Source: Ectopseudomonas composti
GTDB taxonomy: Bacteria; Pseudomonadota; Gammaproteobacteria; Pseudomonadales; Pseudomonadaceae
NCBI GenBank assembly: GCA_946886245.1
Contig: CAMPIF010000072.1
Location: forward strand, 1 to 12,645
Reading direction: 5' to 3'
DNA: 12,645 nt
This document shows positions 6,530-12,645 of the stretch, piece by piece. The notes beneath the pieces are model-generated. The model searched no databases and had not been told where the DNA came from. It saw only the letters and a list, made by a program, of their open reading frames with translations. The position numbers and the translations under genes were made by a program. Within the stretch, counting starts at the first letter, position 1; each line of letters begins with the position of its first letter.

Positions 6530-7402
6530 ATGAAAGGCATCATCCTCGCCGGCGGCTCCGGCACTCGCTTGCACCCCATCACCCTCGGCGTGTCCAAGCA
6601 GTTGCTGCCGATCTATGACAAACCGATGATCTATTACCCGTTATCGGTGCTGATGCTGGCCGGCATTCGCGAGATTCTGATCATTTCCACCCCCGAAGAT
6701 CTGCCCAACTTCCGCAAGATGCTTGGTGACGGCAGCCAGTTCGGCATCGAACTGCAGTATGCCGAGCAACCTTCTCCCGATGGCCTGGCGCAAGCCTTCC
6801 TGATCGGCGAGTCGTTCATCGGCCAGGACTCGGTGTGCCTGATCCTCGGCGACAACATTTTCCACGGCCAGCACTTCACCGAAAAACTGCTGCGCGCAGC
6901 AAACCATGAAAGTGGCGCCACGGTCTTCGGCTACTGGGTCAGCGATCCCGAGCGTTTTGGCGTGGTCGAATTCGATGCTGCCGGCAACGCACTGTCGATC
7001 GAGGAAAAGCCGGCACAACCGAAGTCCAGCTTTGCCGTGACCGGCCTGTATTTCTACGATAACGACGTGGTGCAGATCGCCAAGGCGGTCAAGCCCTCAC
7101 CGCGTGGCGAGCTGGAAATCACCGACGTGAACAACGCCTACCTGGCCCGTGGCGACCTGCGCGTGGAGCGCTTCGGCCGTGGCTTCGCCTGGCTCGACAC
7201 CGGCACCCACGACAGCCTGCTCGATGCCTCGCACTATGTGCAGACCGTGGAAAAGCGCCAGGGTCTGAAGGTCGCCTGCCTCGAAGAGATCGCCTATCAG
7301 CAGGGCTGGATCGACCGCAACCAACTGCTCGCGTGCGCCAGGGCGCTGGGCAAGACCGGCTACGGCCAGTACCTGTACAAGCTTGCCGAGGAACTCCCAT
7401 GA
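6530..7402 (+). CDS. rmlA: Glucose-1-phosphate thymidylyltransferase
   Basis: RmlA (RfbA) makes dTDP-glucose from glucose-1-phosphate and dTTP, the first step of dTDP-L-rhamnose synthesis and the point where dTDP-rhamnose feeds back. The 290-residue length is normal. The nucleotidyltransferase signature [11 protein letters not shown] (6-16) with K23 is present, as are the metal-binding D108 in LGDNIFHG, the [10 protein letters not shown] block and the [10 protein letters not shown] motif. The ATG at 6530 has AAGGA eleven bases upstream and gives the canonical [13 protein letters not shown] at 6491 lies inside the REPIN arm and is rejected. The gene overlaps rmlC by four bases (ATGA). It follows rmlB across the REPIN-like repeat, so its expression may depend on read-through of that structure. 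Confidence 0.96.
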   Translation: MKGIILAGGSGTRLHPITLGVSKQLLPIYDKPMIYYPLSVLMLAGIREILIISTPEDLPNFRKMLGDGSQFGIELQYAEQPSPDGLAQAFLIGESFIGQDSVCLILGDNIFHGQHFTEKLLRAANHESGATVFGYWVSDPERFGVVEFDAAGNALSIEEKPAQPKSSFAVTGLYFYDNDVVQIAKAVKPSPRGELEITDVNNAYLARGDLRVERFGRGFAWLDTGTHDSLLDASHYVQTVEKRQGLKVACLEEIAYQQGWIDRNQLLACARALGKTGYGQYLYKLAEELP

Positions 7403-7947
7403 AGGTGATTACCACTGCATTGCCGCAAGTGCTGATTCTCGAACCCCAGGTATTCGGTGACGAACGTGGCTTCTTTTACGAGAGCTTCAACGCACGGCGC
7501 TTTGCCGAGGCCACCGGCGTAACCCGCGAATTCGTCCAGGACAACCATTCGCGCTCCGCGCGTGGCGTGCTGCGCGGCCTGCACTATCAACTGCAGCAGG
7601 CCCAGGGCAAGCTGGTGCGCGTCAGTGCTGGCGAGGTCTATGACGTCGCGGTCGACGTACGTCGCAGCTCGGCGAATTTCGGCAAGTGGGTCGGCGTGCA
7701 TCTGTCCGCCGAAAACAAGCGCCAGCTGTGGGTACCGGAAGGTTTCGCCCACGGTTTCCTGGTACTCAGCGAATACGCCGAGTTCCTCTACAAGACCACC
7801 GACTACTACGCCCCGGCCCACGAGCGTTGCATCCGCTGGGACGACCCACAGCTGGCCATCGACTGGCCGCTCGAAGGCCTGACGCCGCAACTCTCGGCCA
7901 AGGACCAGCAGGGCCTGAGCCTCGACGAGGCCGAGACCTTCGCATGA
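7399..7947 (+). CDS. rmlC: dTDP-4-dehydrorhamnose 3,5-epimerase
   Basis: RmlC (RfbC) inverts carbons 3 and 5 of dTDP-4-keto-6-deoxyglucose, the third step of the pathway. The 182-residue length fits the family, a dimeric cupin-type barrel. Substrate and catalytic motifs are present: [12 protein letters not shown] at 19-30, the catalytic base H62 within [27 protein letters not shown], and the [13 protein letters not shown] and [10 protein letters not shown] stretches that carry the active-site tyrosine and neighbours. The ATG at 7399 overlaps the rmlA stop; a longer frame extends upstream but runs over rmlA. Its own stop overlaps the rmlD start by four bases. Translational coupling along rmlA-rmlC-rmlD is likely. 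Confidence 0.96.
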   Translation: MKVITTALPQVLILEPQVFGDERGFFYESFNARRFAEATGVTREFVQDNHSRSARGVLRGLHYQLQQAQGKLVRVSAGEVYDVAVDVRRSSANFGKWVGVHLSAENKRQLWVPEGFAHGFLVLSEYAEFLYKTTDYYAPAHERCIRWDDPQLAIDWPLEGLTPQLSAKDQQGLSLDEAETFA

Positions 7948-8807
7948 AGATTCTTGTCAGCGGCCATACCGGCCAGGTCGCCCGCGAACTGCAACTGGCC
8001 CTGCGCAAGCACGAACTGGTCAGCCTCGGCCGCCAGACATTCGACCTGTCGCGCCCGGGCAGTCTGCGCGAAACCATCCTGCGCGAACGTCCAGCGCTGG
8101 TGATCAATGCCGCCGCCTACACTGCCGTTGACCAGGCCGAGCAGGAGCGAGCGCTGGCCTTCGCCGTCAATGCCGAGGCGCCGGCCGCCATGGCCGACGC
8201 CTGCTTCGAACTCGACATCCCGTTGATCCACTACTCCACCGACTACGTCTTCGACGGCAGCAAGGCCACACCCTACCGTGAAGCCGATACGCCACATCCG
8301 CTGGGCGTCTACGGTGCCAGCAAGGCGGCCGGCGAACAGGCGCTGCGCATCAGCGGCTGCGATCACCTGATCCTGCGCACCAGCTGGGTCTACTCGCAAC
8401 ACGGGCGCAACTTCCTGCTGACCATGCAGCGCCTGCTGCAGGAGCGAGAGGCGCTCAGCGTGGTCGACGACCAGATCGGCGCGCCGACCTGGGCCGGCAG
8501 CATCGCCAGCGCCACCGCCGAGCTGATCGACAAGTGGCAGCAGGGGCGTCATCACTGGGGCACCTACCACCTGACCTGCCAGGGCGAGACCAGCTGGTTC
8601 GGCTTCGCCAGCGCCATCGCCGAGCGCCTGCGTGCGGCCGGCAAGCCCTGCGCCAGGCTTCGTCCCATCCCCAGCAGCGAGTACCCGACACCGGCGCAGC
8701 GCCCACTCAATTCGCGCCTGGATGGCGAGCGCCTGGAGCAGGACTGGCAGGTTCGCCTGCCGGACTGGCGCACGGCACTGGACGCCTGCCTGCAGCGCAT
8801 GAACTGA
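7944..8807 (+). CDS. rmlD: dTDP-4-dehydrorhamnose reductase
   Basis: RmlD (RfbD) reduces the 4-keto group with NAD(P)H to give dTDP-L-rhamnose, the last step. The 287-residue length is normal. The dinucleotide fold begins [15 protein letters not shown], with the family's GxxGQ form. VINAAAYTAVDQAE, the STDYVFDG block and the catalytic pair Y123/K127 in YGASK are present, as is the late DDQIGAPT motif. The start at 7944 overlaps the rmlC stop (ATGA). It ends the cluster, so the order is B-A-C-D; I recall B-D-A-C in P. aeruginosa and B-D-A-C in enterics. A strong hairpin lies 18 bases after the stop. Confidence 0.96.
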   Translation: MKILVSGHTGQVARELQLALRKHELVSLGRQTFDLSRPGSLRETILRERPALVINAAAYTAVDQAEQERALAFAVNAEAPAAMADACFELDIPLIHYSTDYVFDGSKATPYREADTPHPLGVYGASKAAGEQALRISGCDHLILRTSWVYSQHGRNFLLTMQRLLQEREALSVVDDQIGAPTWAGSIASATAELIDKWQQGRHHWGTYHLTCQGETSWFGFASAIAERLRAAGKPCARLRPIPSSEYPTPAQRPLNSRLDGERLEQDWQVRLPDWRTALDACLQRMN

Positions 8808-8824
8808 AGGCCCGGCGTTTCATC

Positions 8825-8855
8825 CGCGCGGCCGGTGCCCATCACCGACCGCGCG
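8825..8855 (+). terminator. Strong hairpin after rmlD, possible terminator
   Basis: The 13-base arms 8825-8837 and 8843-8855 pair with one mismatch (C8832 against A8848) around the loop CCCAT. The stem is almost all G-C. Only TT follows, so classical termination is uncertain, but it lies between the end of the rml cluster and the start of dctB where a terminator is expected. It also covers the region where a -35 box for dctB would fall. Confidence 0.5.
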
Positions 8856-8864
8856 CTTAACGTG

Positions 8865-8870
8865 CATAAT
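8865..8870 (+). promoter_or_regulatory. Possible -10 box for dctBD
   Basis: CATAAT matches five of six bases of the sigma-70 -10 box and lies 27 bases before the dctB ATG. The matching -35 region falls in the strong hairpin and has no good TTGACA match, so the promoter would need an activator or lie elsewhere. Confidence 0.3.
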
Positions 8871-8897
8871 GCGCCGATCTTTTCTGCCCGGTTTGCC

Positions 8898-10712
8898 ATG
8901 AGCACGAACACTGCCACTCCCCGTCGTCTGCGCTGGCGCAGCCTCGTGCTGCTGGCGTTGCTGCTTGCGCCACTGCTGTGGCCCGTTCACTTCCTGGCCG
9001 AGCGCTACTACCGCGAAGTGCTGATCGAGCAGAACCGGCAAACCCTCGATCTGTATGTCGCCAACCTGCTCGGTACGCTGCGTCGCTATGAGGTACTGCC
9101 GCAGATTCTTGGTGACCTTCCAGGCCTGCGCGCCGCCCTGCATGCACCTGATGACCCCGCCGCGCTGGACAACGCCAACCGCCTGCTGGCCCGCGTGAAA
9201 AGCCAGACCGGCGCTGACGTCATCTATCTGATGAACCCGCGCGGCGTCACCCTGGCCGCCTCCAACTGGGACAAACCCGACAGCTTCGTCGCCGGCAACT
9301 TCGCCTTCCGTCCCTATTTTCGTGAAGCGCTGGCCGGACGCCTGGGGCGTTTCTTCGGCCTGGGTACAACGTCCGGCAAGCGCGGTTATTACTTCGCCTA
9401 CCCGGTGCGCGAGGACGAGCACAACATCGGCGCGCTGGTGGTCAAGGTCGATCTCGACCACACCGAAACGCTCTGGGGCAACACACCGGAACAGCTGCTG
9501 GTCACCGATACCAACGGCGTGGTCATCCTCACCTCGCGCCCGGACTGGCGCTTTCACGCCAGCCGGCCACTGGACCGCGTCGAGCAATCGGCCATCGCCG
9601 CCAACCAGCCCTATCCGACCCAGGCGCCGCCCCTGCTCGATCTCGATCCCAACGCCTGGCTGACACAAAGCCGCGCTCTGGAAGAGACCGGCTGGACCGT
9701 GAGCATTCTCGCCCCACGCATACTGCTCGACCGCCCCGTGCGCAGTGCCGTGGCCGTGGGCGCGGCCGCCCTGCTGGCACTGCTGCTGCTGCTTGGCCTG
9801 TTGATATTGCGTCGCCGTCACTACCTCGAACGCATCGCTCTCGACGCCCGCGCCAAGGCCGAACTGGAGCAGCGCGTCGCCGAACGGACGCAGGATCTGG
9901 AGTTGCTCAACAGCCGCCTCAAGCAGGAAGTGCTCGAGCGTGAACAGGCCCAACAGGAACTGGTGCGTGCTCAGGATGAGCTGGTCCAGGCCGGTAAACT
10001 CTCGGCACTCGGCACCATGAGCGCCAGCATCAGCCACGAACTCAACCAGCCGCTGGGCGCGATCCGTAGCTATGCGGAGAACGCCAGTACCCTGCTCGAT
10101 CATCAGCGCACCGACGATGCTCGCGCCAACCTTAGGTTGATCAGCGAACTGACCGAGCGCATGGCCTCGATCATCGCCCACCTGCGCGCCTTCGCCCGTC
10201 GTGATCGTCACGCACCGGAGCGGGTTGCCCTGCAGCCGGCGCTGGACGATGCGCTCGCACTGCTGGCCAAACGCCGCCGGGCCATGGATGTGGAGCTGAT
10301 CCGCGACCTGCCGGACGCCACCCTCTGGGTCCAGGCCGGTGAAACGCGGCTGCGCCAGGTGCTCGGCAATCTGCTCGGCAATGCACTCGATGCGTTGGTC
10401 GCTAGAGCGCCGCAACGGCGCATCTGGATCAGCGTCGAGCATCAGGCCGAGTACCTGCACCTGCTGCTGCGCGACAATGGCCCGGGCTTCTCGCCCGAAT
10501 CACTGGCGCGCGCGCGCGAACCCTTCTTCACCACCAAGACCAGCGCCCAGGGCCTGGGGCTGGGCCTGGCCATCTGCGATAGTCTGGTGCGTGCGCTGGA
10601 CGGCGAACTGCTGCTGGCCAATCATCCGGCCGGCGGTGCGCTGATCACCCTGCGCCTGCGCCTGGCCACCCCCGGCGTCAACCTGCAACCCTCAGAGGAC
10701 CCTTCGCCATGA
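8898..10712 (+). CDS. dctB: C4-dicarboxylate sensor histidine kinase
   Basis: DctB is a membrane kinase that senses succinate, malate or fumarate in the periplasm and phosphorylates DctD. The protein has 604 residues. TM1 lies at about 15-34 and TM2 at about 283-304, with a periplasmic double-PDC (Cache) sensor between them. The conserved DctB stretches TLRRYEVLPQIL and NFAFRPYFREAL...GYYFAYPVRE are clear. A coiled coil at about 312-372 leads to the H-box with H380 in SASISHELNQPL. The ATPase domain has N495 in the N-box, D526 in DNGPGFS, EPFFTTK and GLGLGLAI. I chose the ATG at 8898, which gives a short basic N-terminus before TM1; a GTG at 8835 lies in the hairpin. No good ribosome binding site is seen. 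It overlaps dctD by four bases. Confidence 0.94.
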   Translation: MSTNTATPRRLRWRSLVLLALLLAPLLWPVHFLAERYYREVLIEQNRQTLDLYVANLLGTLRRYEVLPQILGDLPGLRAALHAPDDPAALDNANRLLARVKSQTGADVIYLMNPRGVTLAASNWDKPDSFVAGNFAFRPYFREALAGRLGRFFGLGTTSGKRGYYFAYPVREDEHNIGALVVKVDLDHTETLWGNTPEQLLVTDTNGVVILTSRPDWRFHASRPLDRVEQSAIAANQPYPTQAPPLLDLDPNAWLTQSRALEETGWTVSILAPRILLDRPVRSAVAVGAAALLALLLLLGLLILRRRHYLERIALDARAKAELEQRVAERTQDLELLNSRLKQEVLEREQAQQELVRAQDELVQAGKLSALGTMSASISHELNQPLGAIRSYAENASTLLDHQRTDDARANLRLISELTERMASIIAHLRAFARRDRHAPERVALQPALDDALALLAKRRRAMDVELIRDLPDATLWVQAGETRLRQVLGNLLGNALDALVARAPQRRIWISVEHQAEYLHLLLRDNGPGFSPESLARAREPFFTTKTSAQGLGLGLAICDSLVRALDGELLLANHPAGGALITLRLRLATPGVNLQPSEDPSP

Positions 10713-12094
10713 CCAGCGACAGCGCCATCGACAGCCGCATTCAGGTACTGCTGATCGACGACGACGCCCATCTGCGCCAGGCACTCAGCCAGACGCTCGA
10801 CCTGGCCGGGCTCAAGGTCATGAGCCTGGGCGATGCGCAGGGCCTGGCCGCGCGCATTCCCGTTGGCTGGCCCGGGGTGGTGGTCAGCGATATCCGCATG
10901 CCCGGCATCGATGGCCTGCAACTGCTGCAGCAATTGCGCGAGCGCGATGCCGAGCTGCCCGTGCTGCTGATCACCGGCCACGGTGACGTGCCGCTGGCCG
11001 TGCAGGCGATGCGCACCGGCGCCTATGACTTCCTGGAAAAACCCTTCGCCAATGACGACCTGCTCGACAGCGTGCGCCGCGCGCTGGAGCTACGTCGCCT
11101 GGTGCTGGACAACCGCAGCCTGCGCATGGCACTGACCGACCGCCAGCAGCTGGCCAGCCGCCTGGTTGGCCAATCGCCTGCCATGCAACGCCTGCGCGAA
11201 CAGATCGGCGCCCTTGCCAGCATCGCCACCGATGTGCTGATTCTCGGCGAGACCGGCGCCGGCAAGGAGGTGGTCGCACGCGCCCTGCACGATCTGTCCA
11301 ACCGCCGCGAAGGCCCCTTCGTCGCCATCAACGCCGGCGCACTGGCCGAATCGGTGGTGGAAAGCGAGCTGTTCGGCCATGAGGCCGGCGCCTTCACCGG
11401 CGCGCAGAAACGGCGGATCGGCAAGTTCGAGTTCGCCAACGGAGGCACCCTGTTCCTCGACGAGATCGAGAGCATGAGCATGGACGTGCAGGTCAAGCTG
11501 CTGCGCCTGCTGCAGGAGCGCGTGGTCGAGCGACTCGGTGGTAATCAGCTGATCCCGCTGGATATCCGCATCATCGCCGCGACCAAGGAAGATCTGCGCC
11601 AGGCTGCCGATGCCGGGCGCTTCCGCGCCGACCTCTACTACCGCCTCAACGTCGCGCCACTGTCCATCCCGCCGCTGCGCGAGCGCGGCGAGGACGCCCT
11701 GCTGCTGTTCCAGCATTTCGCCGATGGGGCGGCCGCCCGCCATGCGCTGGCGCCGCGCGAGCTGCAGCCAGGCCAGCGCGCGCTGTTGCTGCGTCATCCC
11801 TGGCCAGGCAATGTGCGCGAACTGCAGAACGCTGCCGAGCGCTTCGCGCTGGGCCTGGAACTGGCGCTCGACAGCAATGCGCCGAACCTGCCACCGGTCA
11901 ACGGCGGGCTCAGCGAGCAGGTCGAAGCGTTCGAACGCGCACTGATCGCCGCCGAGCTGAGCCGCCCGCACGGCTCGCTACGCAGCCTGGCCGAAGCCCT
12001 GGGCGTGCCGCGCAAGACCCTGCACGACAAACTGCGCAAACATGGGCTGAATTTCTCCGGCGCTGGCGGAAGCTCGCCAGAGGACTTCGACTGA
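10709..12094 (+). CDS. dctD: C4-dicarboxylate response regulator, sigma-54 activator
   Basis: DctD is a 461-residue NtrC-family regulator that, once phosphorylated by DctB, activates sigma-54 promoters of dicarboxylate transport genes. The receiver domain (about 10-125) has the acidic pair in LLIDDDA, phosphoacceptor D61 in VVSDIRMPG and K111 in FLEKPF. The AAA+ domain has Walker A GETGAGKE (180-187), the sigma-54 contact loop GAFTGA (227-232) and Walker B LFLDE with D251/E252. A Fis-type helix-turn-helix lies at about 423-447 ([17 protein letters not shown]). All key residues are present. The start overlaps the dctB stop (ATGA). Its likely target, the sigma-54 promoter of dctP, lies 141 bases after its stop codon. 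Confidence 0.96.
   Translation: MTSDSAIDSRIQVLLIDDDAHLRQALSQTLDLAGLKVMSLGDAQGLAARIPVGWPGVVVSDIRMPGIDGLQLLQQLRERDAELPVLLITGHGDVPLAVQAMRTGAYDFLEKPFANDDLLDSVRRALELRRLVLDNRSLRMALTDRQQLASRLVGQSPAMQRLREQIGALASIATDVLILGETGAGKEVVARALHDLSNRREGPFVAINAGALAESVVESELFGHEAGAFTGAQKRRIGKFEFANGGTLFLDEIESMSMDVQVKLLRLLQERVVERLGGNQLIPLDIRIIAATKEDLRQAADAGRFRADLYYRLNVAPLSIPPLRERGEDALLLFQHFADGAAARHALAPRELQPGQRALLLRHPWPGNVRELQNAAERFALGLELALDSNAPNLPPVNGGLSEQVEAFERALIAAELSRPHGSLRSLAEALGVPRKTLHDKLRKHGLNFSGAGGSSPEDFD

Positions 12095-12645
<551 letters not shown>

Noticed and set aside
8820..10460. A 546-codon open frame on the minus strand opposite dctB
   Set aside because: It mirrors the dctB codons, has low-complexity composition and no known motif.

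Overview
The window is a stretch of gamma-proteobacterial core chromosome, almost certainly from a Pseudomonas of the P. mendocina / P. pseudoalcaligenes kind. This rests on the GC-rich coding sequence, the protein families, a REPIN-like repeat, and a gene neighbourhood that matches, from memory, the P. aeruginosa block running from tRNA-Phe through a basic amino acid ABC transporter, tRNA-Thr and rml to dctBD-dctP. All protein genes lie on the + strand and none shows a frameshift. The window ends inside dctP.

Layout. Bases 1-100 are C/G homopolymer-like sequence that looks like a damaged contig end, followed by a garbled tRNA-Phe (239-306) and its intact-looking terminator. Bases 554-3611 hold a four-gene importer of the HisP/ArgT/HisQ/HisM type: ATPase, periplasmic binding protein and two permeases. 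Upstream lie two abutting 21-bp half-sites that fit the Pseudomonas ArgR consensus, and a 15-bp perfect hairpin separates the binding-protein gene from the permease genes. An orphan SAM-dependent methyltransferase of the METTL25-like type follows (3654-4877). A 294-base non-coding stretch with two perfect DnaA-box matches then leads to tRNA-Thr(UGU), with its own promoter and terminator.

Bases 5381-8807 encode the four dTDP-L-rhamnose enzymes in the order rmlB, rmlA, rmlC, rmlD. The last three are joined by ATGA overlaps, and a REPIN-like inverted repeat sits between rmlB and rmlA. The pathway makes the rhamnose donor for lipopolysaccharide and rhamnolipid-type glycans.

Bases 8898-12094 encode the DctB/DctD two-component system for C4-dicarboxylates, and dctP, the TRAP-transporter binding-protein gene, begins at 12404. 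Between dctD and dctP is a textbook sigma-54 promoter (TGGCAC-N5-TTGCT) with two perfect 9-bp inverted repeats upstream that are candidate DctD sites. The circuit reads directly from the DNA: DctB senses succinate, malate or fumarate, DctD is phosphorylated, and DctD with sigma-54 drives dctP. The inferred dctP leader is about 143 nt and contains several possible hairpins.

I found no undescribed multi-gene system. The interest lies in the non-coding sites: the ArgR tandem, the DnaA boxes, the REPIN inside the rml cluster, the inter-gene hairpins and the dctP control region.
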